From assembly GCA_010672185.1 (NCBI GenBank), contig JAAHHL010000145.1, forward strand, positions 1 through 10,579: 10,579 nucleotides of DNA, written 5' to 3'. Within the stretch, counting starts at the first letter, position 1; every line of letters starts with the position of its first letter. The notes beneath the pieces were generated by a model. The model ran no database searches and was not told the origin of the DNA. It saw nothing but the letters and a program-made list of their open reading frames with translations. Of the stretch, positions 4,709 to 10,501 are shown piece after piece. This DNA is from Caldora sp. SIO3E6. GTDB taxonomy: Bacteria > Cyanobacteriota > Cyanobacteriia > Cyanobacteriales > Coleofasciculaceae. The translations under genes were made by a program, and so were the position numbers.

Positions 4709-5941
4709 ATGATAGTCATAGAGTTCAAAGCCTACGGCAAACAAAAACAATATGATGCGATAGATGAAGCTATAAAAACCGCTCTATTTATTCGCAATAA
4801 ATGTATCCGTTACTGGATTGATAATCAAGGTGTCAAAAAAAAAGATTTAAGTGCTCTTTGTGCCGTTTTAGCACAAGAATTCCCGTTTGCCAATGAACTG
4901 AACTCTATGGCTAGACAAGCTAGTGCAGAAAGAGCATGGTTATCTATCGCACGTTTTTATGACAACTGCAAGAAAAAAGTTCCAGGAAAAAAAGGTTTTC
5001 CCAGATTCAAAAAACACTATCGTTCCGTGGAATATAAGACTACGGGTTGGTCGCTATGTCCAGACAAAAAGTCAATTAGTTTTCTCGATAAAAAAGGTAT
5101 TGGGAAGCTCAAACTCAAAGGTACATGGGACTTGTGGCGTTTCGATATCAAACTCATAAAGAGGGTCAGGATAGTTCGTCGAGCAGACGGATACTATGTT
5201 CAATTTTGCGTCAATACTGATATTGTTGAGAACCTAGAACCAACTGGCAAGATTATTGGTTTGGATATTGGATTGAAAGATTTCTATACCGACTCCAATG
5301 GTAACAGTCAACCCAATCCTAGATTTTATCGAAAAGGTGAAAAAAGACTCAAATTTCATCAACGTCGAGTTTCTCGCAAGCAAAAAGGCTCAGCCAATCG
5401 AAAAAAAGCCATTAATAGACTAGGCAAGACTCATCTAAAAATAAATAGACAGCGTCAAGAACATGCCAAGAGACTGGCAGGTTGCGTAGTCCGATCTAAC
5501 GATCTGGTCGCCTATGAAAATTTAGAAGTTAAAAACTTAGTTAAAAATCACTGTCTAGCTAAATCTATTAATGACGCTGGCTGGTATGAATTTAGGAAAT
5601 GGTTGGAGCATTTTGGTAATAAGTTTGGCAGAGTCACTGTTGCAGTGAATCCTGCTTATACAAGCCAAAATTGTTCTAATTGTGGCGAAATGGTCAAGAA
5701 ATCTCTCTCGACTAGAACCCATGTTTGTCAATGTGGATGTCAATTAGATCGTGACCACAATGCCGCAATAAACATATTGAATAGAGCCTTGAGTACGGTG
5801 GGACACACCGAAACTTGGATATTAAATCCGAACGCTAGGGGAGATTTGGTCTCTACTTTGATTGGTGAAAACCTGTTAAAGCAAACTGGATCTTTGAACC
5901 AAGAATCCCTGTCTATGCAAGAGCAGGGAGTGTCAAAATAG
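4709..5941 (+). CDS. tnpB: RNA-guided endonuclease TnpB (IS200/IS605 family)
   Basis: A 410-residue TnpB, full length for the family. TnpB proteins are RuvC-fold nucleases guided by an omega RNA made from the element's 3' end, and are ancestral to Cas12. The RuvC acids are visible: D186 in GLDIGLKDF, E270 in VAYENLEV and D349 in DRDHNAAINI. The zinc ribbon has CSNC (C322, C325) and VCQC (C340, C342). The basic helix KRLKFHQRRVSRKQKGSANRKK is normal. So catalysis appears intact. A weak AAAAGG precedes the ATG by nine bases. The last codons (V-S-K-stop) seem to run past the element's right end into flanking DNA, and the gene overlaps the convergent membrane-protein gene by nine bases. Confidence 0.93.
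   Translation: MIVIEFKAYGKQKQYDAIDEAIKTALFIRNKCIRYWIDNQGVKKKDLSALCAVLAQEFPFANELNSMARQASAERAWLSIARFYDNCKKKVPGKKGFPRFKKHYRSVEYKTTGWSLCPDKKSISFLDKKGIGKLKLKGTWDLWRFDIKLIKRVRIVRRADGYYVQFCVNTDIVENLEPTGKIIGLDIGLKDFYTDSNGNSQPNPRFYRKGEKRLKFHQRRVSRKQKGSANRKKAINRLGKTHLKINRQRQEHAKRLAGCVVRSNDLVAYENLEVKNLVKNHCLAKSINDAGWYEFRKWLEHFGNKFGRVTVAVNPAYTSQNCSNCGEMVKKSLSTRTHVCQCGCQLDRDHNAAINILNRALSTVGHTETWILNPNARGDLVSTLIGENLLKQTGSLNQESLSMQEQGVSK
5820..5936 (+). ncRNA. Possible omega RNA scaffold at the tnpB 3' end; extent uncertain
   Basis: In IS200/IS605 elements the omega RNA overlaps the 3' part of tnpB and the right end, and its guide is copied from sequence just past the right border. The hairpin 5906-5929 and the border candidate near 5936 fit this. 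On that view the guide would begin about 5937, with bases from the neighbouring membrane-protein gene. The 5' limit given here is arbitrary. Confidence 0.3.
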
Positions 5942-6370
5942 CCTTCCCCCATGAAAACGCCAGCGGGGAAACAAAATTCTCATAAGGCTTTGGGATACTA
6001 GATAAATCCCTAGCCAAACTAAACTGTAGTGAATAGTAAACCAGTAAATTGGTAAATCTTTAGGCGCACCAGGCAAGCCAAAGAGTTTCACAATACAGAG
6101 GATAAACACCGCTTCCCAAATACCAGCAAACAGTTGGAAAGCTCCAGGCCAGTCCCGATCCCAACGAAACTGCTGCATATAGATATAGATCACATCCCAC
6201 ATTATGCCAAATAGTGCGACATATCCCAAGATGGGGAAGAAAGGTGAAATGTGATCAACAGGAATTCCGGGACCAATAATACCGAAATGAAATGGTAAGG
6301 TGATTAGTACACCTACCGTTGCTAAGAGAAATAATCTAGTTTGCCAGCGACCTAGTAAAGTAGGAGTCAT
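5933..6370 (-). CDS. Four-helix integral membrane protein of unknown function
   Basis: 145 residues with four predicted membrane segments at about 11-30, 43-65, 77-98 and 107-127. Charged loops such as QQFRWDRDWPG lie between segments 2 and 3. I believe similar hypothetical proteins occur across cyanobacteria, with N-termini like LLGRWQTRLFL and C-termini like FPRWRFxGG, but I know no function. Two oddities stand out. The ATG (6368-6370) is the last part of an 11-unit heptamer array filling the leader, and no ribosome-binding site is visible. The stop codon TGA (5935-5933) lies inside the presumed TnpB right end, so the last residues after GGRLF may have been replaced by the insertion. It converges with tnpB. 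Confidence 0.75.
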   Translation of the reverse strand: MTPTLLGRWQTRLFLLATVGVLITLPFHFGIIGPGIPVDHISPFFPILGYVALFGIMWDVIYIYMQQFRWDRDWPGAFQLFAGIWEAVFILCIVKLFGLPGAPKDLPIYWFTIHYSLVWLGIYLVSQSLMRILFPRWRFHGGRLF

Positions 6371-6444
6371 TTGTGATTTGTTGTTTGTTGTTTGTTATTA
6401 GTCCTTTGTCATTGGTCATTTGTTGTTTATCCTTTGTTATTTGT
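6368..6444 (-). repeat. ACAAATG-type heptamer array (11 units) overlapping a start codon
   Basis: On the minus strand exactly 11 units of seven bases run from 6444 to 6368: ACAAATA, ACAAAGG, ATAAACA, ACAAATG, ACCAATG, ACAAAGG, ACTAATA, ACAAACA twice, ACAAATC and ACAAATG. The ATG of the final unit is the start codon of the membrane-protein gene. The same heptamer family appears in inverted orientation at 6538-6572. Confidence 0.88.
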
Positions 6445-6449
6445 ACTGC

Positions 6450-6470
6450 CGTGACACACCTAAAAATGTG
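6450..6470 (+). repeat. 21-bp repeat, copy 1 (copy 2 at 7994-8014)
   Basis: The 21 bases beginning CGTGACACAC and ending TAAAAATGTG match 7994-8014 at 20 of 21 positions (C/T at the eleventh base). The two copies are in the same orientation on either side of the transaldolase gene. CACA and TGTG can pair as a small hairpin around the A-rich loop. Confidence 0.75.
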
Positions 6471-6537
6471 TAAGAGTTTGTTAGTACCCAAACACCATAT
6501 ATGGGAGTTGAACAAATGCACGACCCTTTAACTTGTC

Positions 6538-6572
6538 ACCAATGACCAATGACTAATGACCAATGACCAATA
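6538..6572 (+). repeat. ACCAATG heptamer array (5 units)
   Basis: ACCAATG, ACCAATG, ACTAATG, ACCAATG and ACCAATA at 6538, 6545, 6552, 6559 and 6566, ending six bases beyond the transaldolase stop codon. It is inverted relative to the related array 6368-6444, so a transcript across both could form a long imperfect stem. Confidence 0.85.
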
Positions 6573-6578
6573 ACAGTT

Positions 6579-7757
6579 TTACACTTCTACTAAACGGAAT
6601 GCAGCTCCTAGTCCAGCTGCCATTTCCTCCGGTGTGATTTGTCCATCTCCGTTCATATCAAGAGCCTCAAATACTGCATCGGTTCCTGCCCATTCTTCAC
6701 GAGTAATGAATCCATCCCCATCCAGATCATAAACCAGAAATACATCCCTAGCCGCATGGTTAAGAGTTGCCTCTCCCTCAAGGCGAATCAGTCGCTCTGT
6801 TAAGAGTTTTTCTAGAGCAACTAATGCCTTCGAGAAACCATTAATCCCTTCCTCTAGTTTTTGGGATGCCATGAGATCAGCTTGGTGCATACTATCGAAG
6901 GTTTCTTTGTCCATCGATATTTTTTCGATCTCGGCGGTAGCTGCCATCTCCGGAGACAACTTGCAAGGTAAATCTCCTGTCGTAGACTGTAACTCATTAA
7001 GAAGTTTAGGTGAGATGGTTAGCAAGTCACTGCCTGCTAACTCGGTAATCTCACCCAAGTTGCGGAAGCTGGCTCCCATCACTTCCGTTTGGTAGCCAAA
7101 TTTTTTGTAGTAGTTGTAAATTTTGGTTACTGACAATACTCCTGGATCTTCTGCAGGAGGATAGCTCTCTCGTCCAGTTTCCTTTTTATACCAGTCCAAA
7201 ATCCTGCCCACAAAGGGAGAGATTAGGGTTACTCCAGCTTCAGCACAGGCGATCGCTTGATGAATGCCAAACAGTAGGGTCAAGTTACAGTGAATACCCT
7301 CTTTTTCCAAAACTTCGGCAGCACAAATCCCTTCCCAAGTGGAAGCAATTTTAATCAGTACCCGATCCCGGGAAACTCCAGCTGCTTCGTACTCAGAAAT
7401 TAAATAACGAGCCTTAGCAAGCGTCCCTTCAGTATCATAGGATAGCCGTGCATCTACTTCGGTGGATACCCGTCCTGGAATAATTTCCAGAATTTGCAAC
7501 CCAAAGGAGACTGCTAGTCGATCAATTGCCTGTTGTACTATTGTAGCCTTATCTGCTGTTTCGACTGCCTCCTGCTTTACCTGCTTCAAAGTCTGATCGA
7601 CAATGGACTGGTACTGGGGCATCTGAGCTGCTGCCGTAATCAGCGAGGGATTAGTAGTCGCGTCTTGAGGTTTAATGGTTTCAATTGCTTGGATATCACC
7701 AGTGTCCGCTACCACGGTGGTCATTTCGCGCAGTTGTTCCAGCAAATTCCTAGCCAT
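6579..7757 (-). CDS. tal: Transaldolase with C-terminal EF-hand pair
   Basis: 392 residues. Residues 1 to about 325 are a classical TalB-type transaldolase, which transfers a dihydroxyacetone unit between sedoheptulose 7-phosphate and glyceraldehyde 3-phosphate in the pentose-phosphate pathway (cytoplasm). Visible are DATTNPSLI (32-40), GRVSTEVDARLSYD (95-108) and the Schiff-base lysine K136 in LIKIASTWEGI. The tail holds two canonical EF-hand loops: D344-D346-D348-G-F-I-T352-E355 and D367-N369-D371-G-Q-I-T375-E378, with all calcium ligands present. E. coli TalB is about 317 residues, so the tail is an addition; it is known in cyanobacterial transaldolases. The start is supported by AGGAG (7768-7764) six bases upstream. 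Calcium control of the enzyme is inference. Confidence 0.96.
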   Translation of the reverse strand: MARNLLEQLREMTTVVADTGDIQAIETIKPQDATTNPSLITAAAQMPQYQSIVDQTLKQVKQEAVETADKATIVQQAIDRLAVSFGLQILEIIPGRVSTEVDARLSYDTEGTLAKARYLISEYEAAGVSRDRVLIKIASTWEGICAAEVLEKEGIHCNLTLLFGIHQAIACAEAGVTLISPFVGRILDWYKKETGRESYPPAEDPGVLSVTKIYNYYKKFGYQTEVMGASFRNLGEITELAGSDLLTISPKLLNELQSTTGDLPCKLSPEMAATAEIEKISMDKETFDSMHQADLMASQKLEEGINGFSKALVALEKLLTERLIRLEGEATLNHAARDVFLVYDLDGDGFITREEWAGTDAVFEALDMNGDGQITPEEMAAGLGAAFRLVEV

Positions 7758-7867
7758 TTCTTGCTCCTATGGTGAGGTGGGTTTTGCTTAACAGAAGTGG
7801 TTCAAATATAGTTTTAACCTACATCTGGCGCGATTGTGGCAATTGTAACTTCTCCTTTAAGATACAA

Positions 7868-7927
7868 GGGGCGGGTTTAGGGTCGCCGTTAACGAATTTG
7901 GTGACAATCTTAGTACAAAACCCGCCC
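7868..7927. repeat. MITE-like inverted repeat GGGGCGGGTTT...AAACCCGCCC
   Basis: GGGGCGGGTTT (7868-7878) pairs with AAACCCGCCC (7918-7927), enclosing 39 bases that include GTTAAC. A third, diverged arm GGGCAGGTTT lies at 7952-7961 in the orientation of the first. I recall very similar GGGGCGGGTTT elements in many filamentous cyanobacteria. It sits in the 5' region of tal. Confidence 0.75.
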
Positions 7928-7993
7928 AACGCTATCCCCAGGTTATCGTTTGGGCAGGTTTTATCTGAATATTCGAGTTAAATCTCCTAGTGG

Positions 7994-8014
7994 CGTGACA
8001 CACTTAAAAATGTG
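7994..8014 (+). repeat. 21-bp repeat, copy 2
   Basis: Second copy of the CGTGACACAC...TAAAAATGTG repeat; it differs from 6450-6470 by T instead of C at its eleventh base. Confidence 0.75.
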
Positions 8015-8033
8015 GCGAGAGAAACGGATTTTG

Positions 8034-8067
8034 AAGTAATAAGTAATAAGTAATAAGTAATAAGTAA
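8034..8067 (+). repeat. AAGTAAT heptamer array (4 units plus partial)
   Basis: AAGTAAT at 8034, 8041, 8048 and 8055, followed by AAGTAA at 8062. The full units are perfectly identical, suggesting recent expansion compared with the more diverged arrays at 59, 2455 and 6368. Confidence 0.88.
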
Positions 8068-8358
8068 GATACAAGGAAAACTTATCCTATCGGTTATAAT
8101 ACCTATAAATCTAGATTTTTCCCCTATCTCCCCAGCTTCCTTAGCTCCCGAACTGGGCTACGCCCCGCTGCGCTAACGTTCCGCTGCGCTAACAGCTCCC
8201 CTAGCTCCCTTTTCTGCCCATACTTTCCTAATGTGTACTCTCATGAGATAATTATTTACTATTCAACGACTAGAAAAGCATCCCTAACTCAAATCTTGGG
8301 CAAAGTCAAAATTTGAGCCTCGGATGTTTAGCGCCTTTGTAAAAGTTTATTCATTTAA
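8068..8358. other. Gene-free leader of psaK with a 16-bp direct repeat
   Basis: No coding frame is supported. CCGCTGCGCTAAC occurs twice, at 8165-8177 and 8181-8193, in a C-rich block (8117-8220) of CTCCC/AGCTCC words typical of dispersed cyanobacterial repeats. From 8230 to 8358 the sequence is plain and AT-rich and should hold the psaK promoter, but I cannot assign boxes with confidence. Confidence 0.5.
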
Positions 8359-8359
8359 G

Positions 8360-8365
8360 AGGAGG
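8360..8365 (+). promoter_or_regulatory. Ribosome-binding site deciding the TTG start of psaK
   Basis: AGGAGG is a full anti-16S match at five-base spacing from TTG 8371. Such a strong site is unusual among the genes here and likely compensates for the weak start codon. Confidence 0.8.
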
Positions 8366-8370
8366 GTAAG

Positions 8371-8637
8371 TTGACTTACTCAGCATTATTACTCACTGCT
8401 ACAGTTCCAGGTACAGTAAGCTGGAGTCCCAAAGTTGGACTAGTGATGATTATCTGTAATATCTTAGCTATTGCCATAGGTAAATATACGATTAAGTATC
8501 CTAGCGAAGGACCAGGTTTACCATCATCTGCCATGTTCGGTGGTATGGGTGTTGGTGCATTACTGGGAACCACCAGCTTTGGTCATGTATTGGGGGCAGG
8601 TGTGATCTTAGGATTGGGATATATCGGTGCTCTTTAA
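8371..8637 (+). CDS. psaK: Photosystem I reaction centre subunit PsaK (subunit X)
   Basis: An 88-residue thylakoid membrane protein at the periphery of photosystem I, where it binds chlorophyll and helps connect antenna complexes. Two membrane segments are visible (about residues 22-40 and 60-85), joined by a loop with the family motif KYTIKYPSEGPGLPSSAMFGG. The C-terminal TTSFGHVLGAGVILGLGYIG also matches PsaK. The start is TTG, decided by two facts: an in-frame TAA lies five codons upstream (8356-8358), and a perfect AGGAGG (8360-8365) sits five bases before the TTG. No ATG is available near the N-terminus. A probable terminator follows at 8668-8685. It is convergent with petL. Confidence 0.95.
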   Translation: MTYSALLLTATVPGTVSWSPKVGLVMIICNILAIAIGKYTIKYPSEGPGLPSSAMFGGMGVGALLGTTSFGHVLGAGVILGLGYIGAL

Positions 8638-8667
8638 GTGACGTTAGCTAAAATTCATTGGTGAAAT

Positions 8668-8685
8668 GGGCGTCTCGCCCTTTCT
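8668..8685 (+). terminator. Probable terminator of psaK
   Basis: GGGCG, TCT, CGCCC (8668-8680) forms a GC-only five-pair stem followed by TTTCT, 30 bases after the psaK stop. Short but of the factor-independent type. Confidence 0.55.
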
Positions 8686-8755
8686 CTGAAGATGTAAGTA
8701 ACAGCTTAAAGACTTACTCTAGCAAGTCTCCAACCAATCATTTGCAGAATTTGGG

Positions 8756-8782
8756 CGATATTACCTCTTAGAGGTAATATCG
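8756..8782. terminator. Perfect 27-bp hairpin between psaK and petL
   Basis: CGATATTACCTC (8756-8767), TTA, GAGGTAATATCG (8771-8782): a perfect 12-base-pair stem. It lies between two convergent genes, where a bidirectional terminator would be expected, but no T-run follows on either strand, so it could also be a protein site or a processing signal. Confidence 0.5.
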
Positions 8783-8807
8783 TCATGTTGATGTAAAAGT
8801 GTAATTA

Positions 8808-8844
8808 GTCATTAGTACAAAACAAATAACCAATGACTAATGAC
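8808..8844 (-). terminator. Hairpin after petL, overlapping an AATGAC heptamer array
   Basis: GTCATTAGT (8808-8816) pairs perfectly with ACTAATGAC (8836-8844), loop 19 bases, starting 7 bases after the petL stop. Four heptamers (ACAAAAC, AAATAAC, CAATGAC, TAATGAC) fill 8817-8844, the same family as 6538-6572. It may end petL transcription, but the stem is AT-rich. Confidence 0.45.
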
Positions 8845-8851
8845 CCATCCC

Positions 8852-8947
8852 TTAGATTAACTTGACCGCTTTCAATCCAAAAAACAGTACCAAAGCGACT
8901 CCTACAGCACCACCTAGGATTGAAAAGTAAGCAATTACTCCAAACAT
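8852..8947 (-). CDS. petL: Cytochrome b6f complex subunit PetL
   Basis: This small gene encodes exactly 31 residues, beginning MFGVIAYFSILGG and ending FFGLKAVKLI. One membrane helix spans about residues 3-24, followed by a short basic tail. Length, the AYF-ILGGA core and the FGLKAVKL end fit cyanobacterial PetL, a small peripheral helix that stabilises the dimeric b6f complex in thylakoids. It does not match PetG, PetM or PetN, which have different lengths and sequences. GGAG (8959-8956) lies eight bases before the ATG. TATAAG on the minus strand at 8974-8969 is a possible -10 box. It is divergent from aroB (90 bases) and convergent with psaK. Genes this short are easily missed by automatic annotation. 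Confidence 0.88.
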   Translation of the reverse strand: MFGVIAYFSILGGAVGVALVLFFGLKAVKLI

Positions 8948-9037
8948 TGATCTTTCTCCAAATAAACTCTTATAACTACATTGAATCATTCCTAAGCTAG
9001 AATACAGCGAAAAGTTATTTGGGAAAAAGGCTGGGCG

Positions 9038-10177
9038 ATGAATTCTGTTATTCGCGTTAGTATACCGGACAAATCTTATGATATCGCGATTGCTAAGGGA
9101 CTTCCCGGGGGGGGCATCGCCAAGAAGGCAACAGCAGAGGGAAGTCCAGCAGGGGGTTTAGATGATTTAGGAGTTTGGCTGAGCCGCCTGAAACTGGGTA
9201 AGAAAGTTTTAGTGGTATCTAATCCAGCAATTTTTCGACGATACGGAGAAAGAGCGATCGCGGCACTGAAGTTAGTAGGATATGAGGTATCCAGCTGCAC
9301 CCTCCCCATCGGTGAGCGCTACAAAACTCTCAAATCGATCCAAAAAATCTATGATACTGCCTTAGCACAACGCTTGGAGCGATCCTCGACAATGGTGGCT
9401 CTAGGAGGTGGAGTGATTGGGGATATGACTGGTTTTGCTGCTGCTACCTGGTTGCGAGGGATTAACTTTGTTCAAGTACCCACATCTCTGTTGGCTATGG
9501 TAGATGCCTCAATTGGGGGTAAAACTGGTGTCAACCATCCCCAAGGCAAAAACTTGATTGGTGCTTTTTATCAACCACGATTTGTCTTAATTGATCCCTC
9601 TGTACTTAAGACATTGCCGCCAAGGGAGTTACGTGCGGGGATGGCAGAAGTAATTAAATATGGCATTATCTGGGATGCTGAACTCTTTGCCAAGCTTGAG
9701 GAAGCTAAGCGTCTTGACCAATGGCGCTACTTAGATGAAGAATTACTATCAACTATCTTAATCCGCTCCTGCCAAGCCAAAGCTGATGTCGTAAGCCAGG
9801 ATGAGAAAGAAGCTGGGTTAAGGGCGATTTTGAACTATGGTCATACTATTGGTCATGCAGTGGAAAGTTTGACTGGCTACAAGTTAGTTAATCATGGAGA
9901 AGCTGTAGCAATTGGCATGGTGGCAGCAGGTAAAATTGCGGTTAAACTTCAGTTGTGGCAAGAAGAAGAGGCTCAACGCCAAGATGCTTTAATTCAAAAA
10001 GCAGGATTACCTACTCAACTACCAGCTGGACTAGAAATTGAAGCTATTCTTGATACTTTACAAACAGACAAAAAGGTTAAAGATGGGAAGGTAAGATTTA
10101 TTTTACCCACCCAGATTGGTCAAGTAACTGTAACAGATCAAGTACCTAGGGATGTAATTATGGAAGTATTAGGCTAG
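9038..10177 (+). CDS. aroB: 3-dehydroquinate synthase with an in-frame insert
   Basis: 379 residues. It converts DAHP to 3-dehydroquinate, the second step of the shikimate pathway, using NAD and a metal ion (cytoplasm). Key motifs: GGGVIGD (123-129, NAD binding), PTSLLAMVDASIGGKTGVN (148-166) and RAGMAEVIKYG (199-209). The metal ligands are E204, H269 (NYGHTIGHAVE) and H286 (NHGEAV), all present, so the enzyme should be active. AAAAAGG lies seven bases before the ATG. Relative to other cyanobacterial AroB proteins, residues 22-40 are extra: a Gly/Ala-rich segment between AIAKG and LDDLG encoded by an inverted-repeat DNA segment (9098-9147). The insertion falls in the loop after the first beta strand, far from the active-site motifs in sequence. 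Confidence 0.95.
   Translation: MNSVIRVSIPDKSYDIAIAKGLPGGGIAKKATAEGSPAGGLDDLGVWLSRLKLGKKVLVVSNPAIFRRYGERAIAALKLVGYEVSSCTLPIGERYKTLKSIQKIYDTALAQRLERSSTMVALGGGVIGDMTGFAAATWLRGINFVQVPTSLLAMVDASIGGKTGVNHPQGKNLIGAFYQPRFVLIDPSVLKTLPPRELRAGMAEVIKYGIIWDAELFAKLEEAKRLDQWRYLDEELLSTILIRSCQAKADVVSQDEKEAGLRAILNYGHTIGHAVESLTGYKLVNHGEAVAIGMVAAGKIAVKLQLWQEEEAQRQDALIQKAGLPTQLPAGLEIEAILDTLQTDKKVKDGKVRFILPTQIGQVTVTDQVPRDVIMEVLG
9098..9157. repeat. Palindromic insert inside aroB
   Basis: GGACTTCCC (9098-9106) pairs with GGGAAGTCC (9139-9147) around a 32-base loop that starts with eight G (9107-9114). The extra coding segment is 57 bases (9101-9157), a multiple of three, so aroB stays open. GGCATCGCC inside the loop can form a further small stem. 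It behaves like the protein-coding palindromic elements known in Rickettsia, or small dispersed repeats in cyanobacteria. Confidence 0.75.
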
Positions 10178-10284
10178 TGCCGCTGCGCGGAATTAAGAAT
10201 TAAGAATTAAGAATTAAGAATGCTTATAGAGTAAGGATTCTATCGATCTTAAAGTGGTTACCTATTTCCGCCGCGCTGCACTAG
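10174..10284. repeat. Inverted-repeat element directly after aroB, with GAATTAA array
   Basis: CTAGTGCCGCTGCGCGG (10174-10190) and CCGCCGCGCTGCACTAG (10268-10284) are imperfect inverted copies: the outer CTAGTGC is exact and the inner parts are similar GC-rich words. The left end contains the aroB stop codon TAG (10175-10177). The left arm runs straight into four GAATTAA heptamers (10190-10217) plus GAAT. Confidence 0.6.
10190..10221 (+). repeat. GAATTAA heptamer array (4 units plus partial)
   Basis: Perfect GAATTAA units at 10190, 10197, 10204 and 10211, then GAAT. Like the AAGTAAT array, the units are identical to each other. Confidence 0.85.
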
Positions 10285-10501
10285 TGCAAGAAAGCTCCAA
10301 AGCAGTCCCAGAAAAATAGTATCCAAATTTGGGCTATTCAACGTATAGTTTTTGACGGAAGTCACCATAAACTATTCAGATACTGATTGCATCTGGATGG
10401 CGAGAATATCTCACAAATAGATAGGGCTTGATGAATTAGTGCATAAGCTATACCAGACAAGGCTTTCAGCTGTTAATAAGCCAAGTCTTGTACAAGGAAA
10501 T
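10285..10501. other. Gene-free stretch before the terminal repeat
   Basis: No coding frame is supported. ATAGTTT (10345-10351) and AAACTAT (10369-10375) form a weak 7-base inverted repeat. Nothing else is recognised. Confidence 0.5.

Larger units (their letters stand above)
4580..5936 (+). mobile_element. Solo TnpB element (IS200/IS605-type, no tnpA); left limit approximate
   Basis: The tnpB gene is preceded by two hairpins at 4580-4600 (CTCCG...CGGAG) and 4614-4627 (GCGACTTTAGTCGC), the kind of subterminal structure found at IS200/IS605 left ends. On the right, TCCCTG (5906-5911) pairs with CAGGGA (5924-5929) and is followed by GTGTCAA, which I recall as a common end of cyanobacterial relatives. 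No TnpA (Y1 transposase) gene is present, so movement would depend on TnpA supplied in trans. The right border (about 5936) is inferred and the left border is not defined. Confidence 0.6.

Noticed and set aside
4319..4750. Minus-strand frame across the G-rich 9-mer array and the tnpB start
   Set aside because: Its Pro/Thr-rich part is the 9-mer repeat read in reverse, and it overlaps the tnpB leader and start. No homology is visible.
7769..7981. Small plus-strand frame upstream of tal
   Set aside because: It runs through the GGGGCGGGTTT inverted repeat, lacks a ribosome-binding site and looks like chance.
8852..8947. petL region considered as PetG, PetM or PetN
   Set aside because: Length (31) and sequence fit PetL; PetN (about 29), PetM (about 34) and PetG (about 37) have different conserved residues.
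9076..9309. Minus-strand frame inside aroB
   Set aside because: Antisense shadow of a well-supported aroB gene.
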